The notes below the pieces were generated by a model. The model saw only the letters and a list, made by a program, of their open reading frames with translations. It ran no database searches and was not told the DNA's origin. The translations under genes were made by a program, and so were the position numbers. Source: a virus. Taken from it: 64,000 nt of DNA. The stretch lies in the IMG/VR virus record IMGVR_UViG_3300032268_000293, positions 1 to 64,000 of that record. One strand, 5' to 3'. This document shows, one piece after another, positions 32,532-40,709 of this stretch. Every line of letters begins with the position of its first letter. Positions within the stretch are counted from its first letter, which is position 1.

Positions 32532-33785
32532 TTACCAAGTACCAGCACTATACGCTGTACGTTTCCATATATCAGTTGAATTATTTACATAATTCGCTAC
32601 GCAATAGTATATGTAAGAAGTATCAAAGGCTATCATACCTGTTTTATCACCAGCTGCGCCATAACTATGAGTAGGAGGATTAGTTGATAAAATTAATCTA
32701 TCAGCATTGATATACTGACTGTATGAAATAGCTGCCAGTGAAATGCCACCAAATGTAGAGTTTGCTTTATCATAAACAGAGTGTAGGATAGAATAATATC
32801 CACCGAAACTGTTTCTTGACACATCTGTTAAAGTAGGTATCAATGTCTGACTATTGTTTACTGTTATTATTGAACCAGCACTTTGTGTTATGGCATTAGA
32901 AGTATTAGTAGCAGAATACACAAGTGTATCAGAAAGTTGTAGTGTTCCCGCTGTTAAAACTACTGGTCCCATTGTAATAACACCTTTAACTAAAACTCCA
33001 GCAGAAGCATTATTTACAGTCACAGTACCATAATTACCACCAACCATAATAGTTGTACCACTACCAGTAATGCTTAATGTAGATGAAGATAAATCGCATC
33101 CTCTAAATACTGTGTATGCAGATGATGTTTTTGTAGCTGCTGTTGTTACTGTACAACCAATAAGATCAACTGTTCCTGTTGTATTATCTGCTGAGATAAC
33201 AAGATTTGTCATCTTTAGACCATCAATGGTACAACCTTTTGTAATGGTCAAAGTACCAGACAGTGTAGTATTTTTACCCACCAATTCATGTGTGGTTAAA
33301 ACAGTAAACTGAGTATTAATTGTTACATTTTCTGTATAGTCGCCTGGATGTAAAATAATTGTTTTTCTTTGTCCGACACCAGTTGTTTCAAATGCCAAGG
33401 CTGCTAATACTTGTGCTTGAGCAATAGTCTTAACTGGATCACCAATAGTTCCATTACCACTATTATCAAAAGCAACAGGGCTAACATGGATTTCTGGACC
33501 ATATCCTGTAATGTATGGACTTACAGCATCTAATTTATTGCTATATGTAATCGCACCAGTTGATTCGTTATATTGTAAAACTCGTTTAGTTGCATATGCG
33601 CTCGTACCACCACTTTGAGTAATAGCTCCAGTTGTGATTGCTATACCACCTGGTGTTACACCGTCGGATATTTTTAATGCACCAATTTCTGGATCATAGA
33701 ACAATTCACCAGTTACACCAATATGAGAGGCAGCAGGATTGCCACCCATTTTATCGGCGAATAGTTTATATGTTTTATTTGACAT
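32532..33785 (-). CDS. Tail-fibre-like structural protein
   Basis: 417 residues. The N-terminal GELFYDPEIGALKISDGVTPGG is the short repeat used by many phage fibre/baseplate-attached proteins. Next comes a Thr/Ser/Val-rich beta-helix-like region (about 130-330), and a C-terminal TGMIAFDTSYIYYCVANY, then STDIWKRTA, the ending common among fibres of T4-like aquatic phages. Probably a short fibre or adsorption protein. The ribosome site lies in a hairpin (33789-33829). Confidence 0.78.
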   Translation of the reverse strand: MSNKTYKLFADKMGGNPAASHIGVTGELFYDPEIGALKISDGVTPGGIAITTGAITQSGGTSAYATKRVLQYNESTGAITYSNKLDAVSPYITGYGPEIHVSPVAFDNSGNGTIGDPVKTIAQAQVLAALAFETTGVGQRKTIILHPGDYTENVTINTQFTVLTTHELVGKNTTLSGTLTITKGCTIDGLKMTNLVISADNTTGTVDLIGCTVTTAATKTSSAYTVFRGCDLSSSTLSITGSGTTIMVGGNYGTVTVNNASAGVLVKGVITMGPVVLTAGTLQLSDTLVYSATNTSNAITQSAGSIITVNNSQTLIPTLTDVSRNSFGGYYSILHSVYDKANSTFGGISLAAISYSQYINADRLILSTNPPTHSYGAAGDKTGMIAFDTSYIYYCVANYVNNSTDIWKRTAYSAGTW

Positions 33786-33788
33786 TTT

Positions 33789-33829
33789 ATTTCCCTTGTT
33801 ATAAGATAATGTCCTTTTTCAAGGGAAAT
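33789..33829 (-). promoter_or_regulatory. Hairpin covering the ribosome site of the fibre gene
   Basis: ATTTCCCTTG (33829-33820) and CAAGGGAAAT (33798-33789) are perfect complements with a 21-nt loop. The second arm contains the AAGGGA Shine-Dalgarno, 3 bp before ATG at 33785. The structure would block ribosome binding until opened, or form a terminator-like stem without U run. The gap 33786-33842 holds nothing else. Confidence 0.6.
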
Positions 33830-33842
33830 TAAATTGTTAGTT

Positions 33843-34169
33843 TTAGTTTATGAACTTTGCAAAGAAATCTGAATGGCCAATAACATATCCAAGAACTACT
33901 GCACCGCCAATGAGCATCCATCGCCACTTCTCAAGAACATCAACACGATTGTCAATCTTATGCATCTGATCTGACAGAGATTGATGTTGAGTAGTAGCGT
34001 CATGTTTAATTGATGCTGTCGAAGCATCAATTTTGTCAACGATTTCTCTTGTGGTAGTTGTAATTCTAGAATGCACTTCTTTTACATCGGAACGAATTTC
34101 GGAAATATCCTCTTTTAGATTTTCGACATTCGTCTCAAGAGAAGCGACTCTCTCTTCTACTGGACTCAT
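33843..34169 (-). CDS. Coiled-coil protein with C-terminal TM (XhlA-like)
   Basis: 108 residues from ATG at 34169 (GAGGAAG upstream, ATGA overlap with the spanin gene). A long heptad helix (VEERVASLETNVENLKEDIS and on) and one C-terminal membrane segment (MLIGGAVVLGYVIGH). The layout is that of the XhlA/hemolysin holin-associated proteins. It sits with the spanin pair, so it probably takes part in lysis. Confidence 0.65.
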   Translation of the reverse strand: MSPVEERVASLETNVENLKEDISEIRSDVKEVHSRITTTTREIVDKIDASTASIKHDATTQHQSLSDQMHKIDNRVDVLEKWRWMLIGGAVVLGYVIGHSDFFAKFIN

Positions 34170-34780
34170 TTTACTTCCTCGTATATTTGCTTTTGAGTTC
34201 GATACCATTCTTGCCATCCCTTCAACTTGCTTCTTACTTCGTAGCAGGTTGCGTAGTTGTCGACGACGACTTCAAGGACTTGACTGGCTTTAACATCGGA
34301 GGTTCCTCCATCAGTTCCTTGGGTGCTTCTGGAAACTTGATTTTGACTGGCACTGTCGTGGAGCACGACTGCAGAGTTAGGCAAGCTGCACTGATTATCG
34401 AGATCTTTAGCAACGACATCTTTAATGATTTGTTTGTTTTCATTAGCAGTTTCCCTTACTATTTCTATTTGTTTTACAACCTTTTCAACAATCTTTACAT
34501 TCTGTTGCTTTGACTTTTCTTCAGCAACTTGAACTTTTCTCTCAAACTCTTTCGTTGCTTCTATCCAAGTTTTAGAAGCATAGTGATAGCCTTCTAAGAA
34601 TAAACCAGCAACTAAAAATATTCCAGCAATTGCCTTAACAATATTTCCATATAATGATATGAATGGAAGTTTGGAACCAACTGTTCCAATTATAATACCG
34701 ATAATACCAATACTAAAAATAGCATGAATTGCATAGGCAATCCACTCGGCAGGAATAAACGATAACATCCAAATACTCAT
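34166..34780 (-). CDS. Inner-membrane spanin (Rz-like)
   Basis: 204 residues. Hydrophobic N-terminal part with up to three segments (about 8-34, 46-64), then a periplasmic coiled coil (WIEATKEFERKVQVAEEKSK and on) and a C-terminal domain with two Cys (NQCSLPNSAVVL, ATCYEV). The VV/Rz-like pattern CxLPNSAVxLHD is typical of Rz ends. An o-spanin reading frame is nested inside it, the classical Rz/Rz1 arrangement. Spanins fuse inner and outer membranes in the last step of lysis. Confidence 0.78.
   Translation of the reverse strand: MSIWMLSFIPAEWIAYAIHAIFSIGIIGIIIGTVGSKLPFISLYGNIVKAIAGIFLVAGLFLEGYHYASKTWIEATKEFERKVQVAEEKSKQQNVKIVEKVVKQIEIVRETANENKQIIKDVVAKDLDNQCSLPNSAVVLHDSASQNQVSRSTQGTDGGTSDVKASQVLEVVVDNYATCYEVRSKLKGWQEWYRTQKQIYEEVK
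34234..34443 (-). CDS. Nested outer-membrane spanin lipoprotein (Rz1-like)
   Basis: 69 codons in another frame wholly within the i-spanin gene, ATG at 34443 (ATG at 34419 also possible). Lipoprotein signal SLLKISIISAACLTLQSC with lipobox LQSC, then a short Pro-rich mature protein (IKFPEAPKELMEEPPMLK). This combination of nested position, lipobox and Pro-rich tail is diagnostic for Rz1-type o-spanins. Confidence 0.78.
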   Translation of the reverse strand: MKTNKSLKMSLLKISIISAACLTLQSCSTTVPVKIKFPEAPKELMEEPPMLKPVKSLKSSSTTTQPATK

Positions 34781-34781
34781 G

Positions 34782-35279
34782 TTATACTTTCTTTATTCTC
34801 TTTAACATTCTTATCTGCTTCACTTTCTTTCTTACGATAGGTTCGTCAGTGGAAACGGCAGAACCAGTGGCATTTGTTGGCACTTCTTCTGATAAGAACT
34901 TCTCTACTAGTAGAAACTCTTCACAGAGAATTATATCTTCTCTTCTAATTTTTGTCAAAAGATTATCGTAATCTTCTTCCAAATTTACCATTGATCTTTT
35001 ATTCTCAACACATTCTCTCACAAGAAAATATGCAGTGGCTAATGTCCCAAGTTTTGATCCAAGACCTGGAACTTTTTCCATAATTCGTTTAATTCTAAAG
35101 ACCATTCTATGTAACATAGAATACTGATCTTTCTCAGTCCATGTCATATCTTTCAGTTTCTTTAAAGGATTTCCCTTTTGATCGATGATGCCGAGTTGAT
35201 ATGCTTTTGTCTCTTCGAATGGAGTAACAAGCATACTTAGAATTCTAAACGCAATTAAATTATCAACTAACTGTGACAT
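34782..35279 (-). CDS. Conserved T4-like phage protein (165 aa)
   Basis: Starts MSQLVDNLIAFRILSMLVTPFEETKAYQLGIID, a pattern I recall from hypotheticals of many T4-like phages placed beside the 35279-35650 type gene. Mostly helical, basic C-terminus (RKKVKQIRMLKRIKKV). It may be a structural assembly factor since it is in a late gene block. Function unknown. Confidence 0.7.
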   Translation of the reverse strand: MSQLVDNLIAFRILSMLVTPFEETKAYQLGIIDQKGNPLKKLKDMTWTEKDQYSMLHRMVFRIKRIMEKVPGLGSKLGTLATAYFLVRECVENKRSMVNLEEDYDNLLTKIRREDIILCEEFLLVEKFLSEEVPTNATGSAVSTDEPIVRKKVKQIRMLKRIKKV

Positions 35280-35650
35280 TAAATTTTCCTTAACTCTGAA
35301 ATGATATTTTCATCAAGTTTTATATCAGAGGAAATGATGTTTGTTCCTGGTATAACTTCTGGCATTTTATTTAAAAAAACTAAAAATGTTACTAGTAAAT
35401 TCCAATCGTTTTTCTCTATTTTATAGAACAGCATTTTTATTGCTGATTCTCCAAATATGTTAAAAAGAACGATAAGGTGATTAAGAATTAATCTTTCTTT
35501 TAACTCATCGTTCTTTTTATATCGTGTAAATAATTTTTTAATGTATAGAAATTTCTTCAGATCTTCCTCAAACTCTGTAACAGTAGAGCATTGAGGATTA
35601 TCGTAATTATGCATTGCATATTGAAGAAATTCAGCATCACTTTTAAACAT
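35279..35650 (-). CDS. Conserved T4-like phage protein (123 aa)
   Basis: Starts with a DAEFLQYAMHNYDNPQCSTV motif that recurs in T4-like aquatic phages (xFxxYAMxNYDNPQC). Helical, with ILNHLIVLFNIFGESAIKML. Probably the partner of the preceding protein in order of translation (1-bp overlap). Unknown function. Confidence 0.7.
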   Translation of the reverse strand: MFKSDAEFLQYAMHNYDNPQCSTVTEFEEDLKKFLYIKKLFTRYKKNDELKERLILNHLIVLFNIFGESAIKMLFYKIEKNDWNLLVTFLVFLNKMPEVIPGTNIISSDIKLDENIISELRKI

Positions 35651-35669
35651 AATGTATTAAAAAAATCAA

Positions 35670-36608
35670 TTACGCATTTGTAAATGTAATACCTTGAGTT
35701 GGTGCTGATGTAGAACCAGAGGAACTTGTCGCTGCTCCAGCAGAAGCAACAGGAATCCACTTACCGTTACCGTCAGCATATGCCCAAGCCCACTGAGTCA
35801 TATACAATCCAGCTACTGCAGCTGTTCTTGCTTTATAGTATAATGATCCTCTTTCGCCTGAGTTAGCTGGCTCAATTGACATTGTGTTAGCTGAAGTTAC
35901 GTTCATAATAAACGTAAATACTTTACCAGAATCACCTGCTGTCATTGATGGAAGTGTTACGTTCCATGCGCCACCAGACATGTTAAGTTGGATAAGAGAG
36001 TTAACAGCCAACTGAGATGTGTTCAATGAAGTGTTAGCAGAAATAGTAATAATTTGTGTATTATTTGTAATACCACCTGTTGTTCCTACGAATCCTAGAG
36101 AAACAAACTTAGGATAGTGGAAATTGTGGAATACGTTACCAGAAACGTCAACAGAAGCTACTGGAGTGCCACCAACACGTAGACTTAATAATCTACTTGA
36201 TGCATTCGACAATGTATTTGTAATATTTAAATCGAGTGCTGTGTGAATAACAGAAGAACTGTTCCATGTCTCAACCAACGCTAGTGATGTTCCACCAACT
36301 GTTGCTAAATCACCAATCTGGAATGTAAACTTAGTTGCGCCAACATTACTTAATGTTAATGATGGTAAGTTAGATCCACTTCCAGATATACGGAAAGCTC
36401 CATTAGTAGCATTACCACCAGACGCTTTAACAATAAAAGAGTTTGTTGTTAAAGTGAGAGTTGGGTTTACAGAATTACTGCATGTTAAACCACCAAGCAG
36501 AGAATCTAATGTGAGTTTTCTATTGTCACCAGATTGGACAATTAAAAACAACTCTGCGCCAGTCAAAGCTGACGCTGAGTTTAATTCAGATATCTTTTTA
36601 GATGCCAT
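35670..36608 (-). CDS. Fibre- or surface-like structural protein
   Basis: 312 residues rich in Ser/Thr/Asn/Gly. N-terminal KISELNSASALTGAELFLIVQSGDN is the start motif of many phage tail-fibre proteins. The beta-rich body follows, and the end (YMTQWAWAYADGNGKWIPVAS) has exposed aromatic residues. A late-type AATAAATA lies on the - strand around 36635-36642, and the palindrome CCTTATAAGG around the ribosome site precedes the ATG. Confidence 0.75.
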   Translation of the reverse strand: MASKKISELNSASALTGAELFLIVQSGDNRKLTLDSLLGGLTCSNSVNPTLTLTTNSFIVKASGGNATNGAFRISGSGSNLPSLTLSNVGATKFTFQIGDLATVGGTSLALVETWNSSSVIHTALDLNITNTLSNASSRLLSLRVGGTPVASVDVSGNVFHNFHYPKFVSLGFVGTTGGITNNTQIITISANTSLNTSQLAVNSLIQLNMSGGAWNVTLPSMTAGDSGKVFTFIMNVTSANTMSIEPANSGERGSLYYKARTAAVAGLYMTQWAWAYADGNGKWIPVASAGAATSSSGSTSAPTQGITFTNA

Positions 36609-36643
36609 TTTTTATTCCTTATAAGGTTATCTCAATGTATTTA

Positions 36644-37894
36644 TTAACTATCTGGGAACTCGATATCATCAGCAGCATCGCCAGTGATTAGAGAACGACC
36701 AGCAACTAATGTTTCATACTGAACACGACCAGCACGACCACCAGTTCCCTCAGTTCTTAGTACCCATCCTGGAGACATAACTGCTGCTGGCTCACCAGAA
36801 CCAAGATCAGCAACGGCAGTAGCTTGATCAGCTGCAGCTTGGATTTCAAAGTACTGAGCATTGTTACCAGTACCAGAAATGTCAATAATAGTTTCTGTTG
36901 TATATGTAAGACCAGTCAATGTACCAGCAGTTGTAACAATCGCAGAACCAGCGTTAGTTTGTAAAGTAAAACCAGTTACGTTTGGTGATGTGCCAGTTAC
37001 TGCAGATACTTTATATGTTGTTCCACTTGTATATCCAGTAATAGTTCCTGTTCCACCTAATGTCCCAGTAATAGTAACACGATCGCCAGCAGCTAATGAA
37101 GAATTACCGCAAGTAAATTGACCACCAGTTCCTGAAGTAGCAACAGTTGCTGCAATAGTACCAGTTGTATTTGCAGCTTTTACGCTAAACACACCAGTTG
37201 CGAAATTAGCAGTAGCAACATAATATGATGTATTGTTTGTTAGTCCAGTTGCGGCAGTACCACCACCATGGAAATATTTAACTTCTTCTCCAGCAACTAA
37301 ACCATGAGTTGCATATGTAACAGTATCAGCAGCAGTTGTTATTCCAGATGTTGGAATGATGCGAGCAGGTTTAGCGATAGCAACTGTTGGCACTGATGTG
37401 TAAGAAGAACCTACGTTTGTCACAGCGATTGCTGTTACTGCGCCACCAGAAATAGTTGCTGTTGCTGCAGCTGATGAACCACCACCACCAGAGAATGTTA
37501 CTGCTGGTGCAGTTCCGAGATATCTTGTACCAGCAAAAGAAATGTTAACATCAACAACATTGTCGCCACCAGCTTGCGCTTCTGTAGCATCAACACCGTA
37601 TGTATTTCTCTTGTCTGCCAGAGACAAATTCTTAGGTGATTGCTGAACACGAACTGGCTCGGAAGCGATCGTTAGCGTTGCATTCGATCCTTCAAAATTA
37701 CTTGTTAGTGTTAGAGCAGTATTGCTTGTGATAGATAATACTTTATATTTTACTGTTCCGATAATTAATGTATCGCCAGCGTCGATGTCGGTAAGGAACG
37801 TTGTTCCTGAACCTGTTACTGCTGCTGATCCGTTGGTTACATCAATCGATGTTCCTGTTGGCGTCGCAGCGTCTTGTTTTCCCCAAAGTGCCAT
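36644..37894 (-). CDS. Virion structural protein, Gly/Thr-rich
   Basis: 416 residues. N-terminal MALWGKQDAATPTGTSIDVT then GTTFLTDIDAGDTLIIG is the pattern of a structural protein found in many T4-like cyanophage virions. Repeated segments follow: VTFSGGGGSSAAATATISGG, and GVFSVKAANTTGT with Ig/carbohydrate-binding-like beta modules. The end SPGWVLRTEGTGGRAGRVQYETLV also fits. Probably a tail or capsid decoration protein. Confidence 0.8.
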   Translation of the reverse strand: MALWGKQDAATPTGTSIDVTNGSAAVTGSGTTFLTDIDAGDTLIIGTVKYKVLSITSNTALTLTSNFEGSNATLTIASEPVRVQQSPKNLSLADKRNTYGVDATEAQAGGDNVVDVNISFAGTRYLGTAPAVTFSGGGGSSAAATATISGGAVTAIAVTNVGSSYTSVPTVAIAKPARIIPTSGITTAADTVTYATHGLVAGEEVKYFHGGGTAATGLTNNTSYYVATANFATGVFSVKAANTTGTIAATVATSGTGGQFTCGNSSLAAGDRVTITGTLGGTGTITGYTSGTTYKVSAVTGTSPNVTGFTLQTNAGSAIVTTAGTLTGLTYTTETIIDISGTGNNAQYFEIQAAADQATAVADLGSGEPAAVMSPGWVLRTEGTGGRAGRVQYETLVAGRSLITGDAADDIEFPDS

Positions 37895-37911
37895 TTTAGT
37901 TTTCTCCTTGT

Positions 37912-39996
37912 TTATCTAGAATTAGGAAGATGTAATGGATAACCTGTCATCTCTACACCACTTCCTTTTTTCTTTGGTGTTGACCCCTTTTGTCTTGCGC
38001 CAGATGCAGAACCTTTCGGTCTACCACGCCCACGTTTTTCTGTTGATGATTCTTTTTCATCATCAGCATCATATCCCTTTTCATCCTTATCCTTTTCACC
38101 CTTATAGTATTCTGTACCATATTTACCAGTTACTTTACGAGAAGGAAGATCTGACATTTTAATTTCATCAAGATTAAATCCTTTAAATGAAACCAACTCT
38201 ACTTCTTCTTTCTTGGTTCCAAGATCTGCTGATAATTTTGCAGCGATTGCCATCTGGCGACGCTTTTCCATAGATTTGCCAGCAAATTGTGGAGCATCTG
38301 ATTTCTTAAAGTCTTTAATAACATCGCCCATAGATGCTTTTGTCATATTCATTTTTTCGGCGATCTCGATGAACTGCTCGATTAACGCCAATTCTTCTTG
38401 GGTAAATTCCATCTCTATTTCCTCGTTAGTAGGTTTTGGTAAGTGTGGGGTTACTTTGAACTTATGTAGTTTACCATCACCCAACTCTTTATGAGCCTGG
38501 ATATGTACATTCTTACCATCGTTCTTAGTTACTTTTCCTTGCATCTTGTCACCAGTCTTACTGGCGTAGAAGTCGACATGCTGATCAGATACTTTATGAA
38601 TATCCATCTTAGCGTGGTCAGGATGCATAACACCTTGTGATGCGTATTCGCGACCATTAATACGAGCTTCTTCTATCTGAACTTCTTCAGACCACTCTCT
38701 GCGTTTTCTCATAAACTCAGAACGACCTCTTCCAACAGTACCACCGATTCTATCTGTTTTCTTTGCTGCAGTTTGAGCATTGTTGAAATGGCGGTCTTCT
38801 CCATCCATGTCGCCTTTAGCATTTGCTTTTGCTGCTTTTTTCATGTGACCCATAACTACATCACCATGAACTTTTCTGACTACCTTTTCAGTTGACTTAG
38901 TGTCATTACCATTGACATGTGCATTTGCAAATTTGTTGTAGAGAGTTCGAACTGTTAAATCGCCTTCTTCTAGTTCAACTTCTTCTTTCATTTTCTTTTT
39001 CGCTAATGCCTGTTTAGCAAGTTCACGTGCACGGCTCATTGGCGATTGCGTTGTTCCATCTGAATTTTTAACAGGTTTAGATTTTGTATATGGACCATCA
39101 AATGGTACATTATCTTTACGACTTAATGTTGCTCGTGAATTTGGTGAGAAGTTTGTTGAAGAACCGCCACCGATTTCATCACCTTTACGACGATAAGCAG
39201 ATGCTGGCTTTTCGTAGTATCCTTCTTCTACTTGTTCAGCTTCTTCTTTTTTCATTAGACCCTTAACAGCACCCTTTACCATGTTGATCTGCTTTTGACC
39301 AACTTTATGGAAGAAACCTTTTTTACTGTCTTCTTTGTCTGACTTCAATTTTGCAATTCTGTCATCAGATTGTTTATCGATAGATTTCTTTGCATGATCT
39401 GCAGCATCAGAACGCAATTTCTTAATCTGATCGTCTGTTAATTCATTAATCTCTTCTTCTTTTACTGGAACGCAGTTAGGAACTTTCTTTCCGTTCTTCA
39501 TTTTCATACCAACTGCAGTGTAACCTTTCCAGCAAGCATCCTTTAAATCTCCAGTTGCTTTTTCAACTTCATCGATTTGCTCAACTTCTTCTTTATACGC
39601 TAGTTTCGATGCTGCCTTCAAAACACCACTAAGACGCTTTGCTGACTTCTTAGATGCATCAGCAGACTTACCCATCTCGTGTTTTTGAACAGCTTGATTT
39701 GCTGACTTAGCAAACGCCAACTTAGGATCTTTAGCACGTTTCTCTGCATCTTTTGCTGAAGAAGCACGTCTCTCTGACTCACGTGCTTTATCTGTAGCAT
39801 CGCCAGCAGCTTTATAAGCATAAGAAGCAAGAGTCTTTTTATCTAACTCATCTAATTCTTCAACTTCTTCTTTCATTTTCTTCGCACGCAGCTTGGCCAG
39901 ATCTTCACCTTCGATCTTTCCGTCTTTATCTACATCGATTTTTTGCTGTCCGCCTTTTAACGCTTCCAGGTATACTTGTCTAAATGGGTTGCTCAT
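37912..39996 (-). CDS. Modular structural/internal protein with KEEVE linkers
   Basis: 694 residues made of small unlike modules joined by acidic linkers such as KKMKEEVEELDEL, YKEEVEQIDEV, PVKEEEINEL, MKKEEAEQVEE, WSEEVQIEEA and KKEEVELV. Modules include an Ala/Lys helical one (about 45-130), DACWKGYTAVGMKMKNGKK (about 155-175, also common in cyanophages), a His/Lys helical one, a beta one (INGREYASQGVMHPDHAK) and a basic GRGRPKGSASG end near the C-terminus. Position among head/tail genes suggests an internal virion protein. The linkers could be protease or scaffolding sites; not proven. Confidence 0.65.
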   Translation of the reverse strand: MSNPFRQVYLEALKGGQQKIDVDKDGKIEGEDLAKLRAKKMKEEVEELDELDKKTLASYAYKAAGDATDKARESERRASSAKDAEKRAKDPKLAFAKSANQAVQKHEMGKSADASKKSAKRLSGVLKAASKLAYKEEVEQIDEVEKATGDLKDACWKGYTAVGMKMKNGKKVPNCVPVKEEEINELTDDQIKKLRSDAADHAKKSIDKQSDDRIAKLKSDKEDSKKGFFHKVGQKQINMVKGAVKGLMKKEEAEQVEEGYYEKPASAYRRKGDEIGGGSSTNFSPNSRATLSRKDNVPFDGPYTKSKPVKNSDGTTQSPMSRARELAKQALAKKKMKEEVELEEGDLTVRTLYNKFANAHVNGNDTKSTEKVVRKVHGDVVMGHMKKAAKANAKGDMDGEDRHFNNAQTAAKKTDRIGGTVGRGRSEFMRKRREWSEEVQIEEARINGREYASQGVMHPDHAKMDIHKVSDQHVDFYASKTGDKMQGKVTKNDGKNVHIQAHKELGDGKLHKFKVTPHLPKPTNEEIEMEFTQEELALIEQFIEIAEKMNMTKASMGDVIKDFKKSDAPQFAGKSMEKRRQMAIAAKLSADLGTKKEEVELVSFKGFNLDEIKMSDLPSRKVTGKYGTEYYKGEKDKDEKGYDADDEKESSTEKRGRGRPKGSASGARQKGSTPKKKGSGVEMTGYPLHLPNSR

Positions 39997-40427
39997 TTAA
40001 GGTGACTCCTTATCATCCATCCGTGTTTTTCGTGAGTATCTATTCTGCCAGCGAGAAAATCAGCCAAACCTTGCTTGTTTTCTCTCGTAGCGATCTCCAT
40101 TGATTTATTTAGGGATTCTAAAACTCCATCATTCGCATTTTGAAGATCTTGGAGCATTTGTTCAACTGTAACCGACACATTTCCCTCATTTAATGTCTTA
40201 TATTCGTATATTTCGGAAATAGTCCTTGGAGCATATTCCCTCATAGCACGAATTTCTTCTGCGATATGGTCAATAGAACCATAAACATCTTCATACAACT
40301 TACCAAAGAAATCGTGAAACTGGGAAAAGTTTATTCCTTCTACATTCCAATGGTGTGATTGCGCTTTAAAATACATAACAAATGTATTTCCAAGTAAAAC
40401 TCTAAGCGACATTACTAATTCATTCAT
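39993..40427 (-). CDS. Dps/ferritin-like DNA protection protein
   Basis: 144 residues. The Dps ferroxidase pattern is complete: SHHWNVEGINFSQFHDFFG gives H25/H26 and H38, SIDHIAEEI gives D53 and E57. Four-helix bundle length. Dps proteins form 12-mers that oxidise and store iron and shield DNA from hydroxyl radicals. It sits between two large modular virion-type proteins with ATGA-like overlap, so it may be made late and could be packaged. Whether it binds DNA is not visible (no long basic tail). Confidence 0.85.
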   Translation of the reverse strand: MNELVMSLRVLLGNTFVMYFKAQSHHWNVEGINFSQFHDFFGKLYEDVYGSIDHIAEEIRAMREYAPRTISEIYEYKTLNEGNVSVTVEQMLQDLQNANDGVLESLNKSMEIATRENKQGLADFLAGRIDTHEKHGWMIRSHLK

Positions 40428-40709
40428 TTAACAATCCCATGCTTTTCTAGACCAATAATTTGCGCTAGTCTTATCATTAGTATTTCCCTGTCCAGCTGAT
40501 CTTGCGCAGTAAGATTTTTTGCGAGCAGGAATATGTTTTTTAATGGAAAGGTTTTTATCCCCAAAATTTACCTTTTGTGCTTTACCATCTCCGTCTGGGT
40601 CAACGTAAACCTTTGACTTTTTTACATCACCAGACATAGGTTTATTAAGTGTAACGTTCTTTCCCTGATATGTAGCTTCGTTTAACAAGTATTCTTTGAA
40701 GGGAATCAT
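40428..40709 (-). CDS. Conserved small protein with ARSAGQGN/SANYWSRKxWDC motif
   Basis: 93 residues, N-terminal KEYLLNEATYQGKNV, then DPDGDGKAQKVNFGDKNL and a C-terminal ARKKSYCARSAGQGN, then TSANYWSRKAWDC. The C-terminal motif recurs in T4-like cyanophage proteins, including as modules of larger internal proteins. Two Cys could pair. The EF-hand-like DPDGDG is worth noting. Function unknown, probably virion-linked. Confidence 0.7.
   Translation of the reverse strand: MIPFKEYLLNEATYQGKNVTLNKPMSGDVKKSKVYVDPDGDGKAQKVNFGDKNLSIKKHIPARKKSYCARSAGQGNTNDKTSANYWSRKAWDC

Noticed and set aside
34187-34513. + strand frame of 108 codons in the spanin region
   Set aside because: Antisense to the nested spanin pair; both - strand frames have clear functional signatures.
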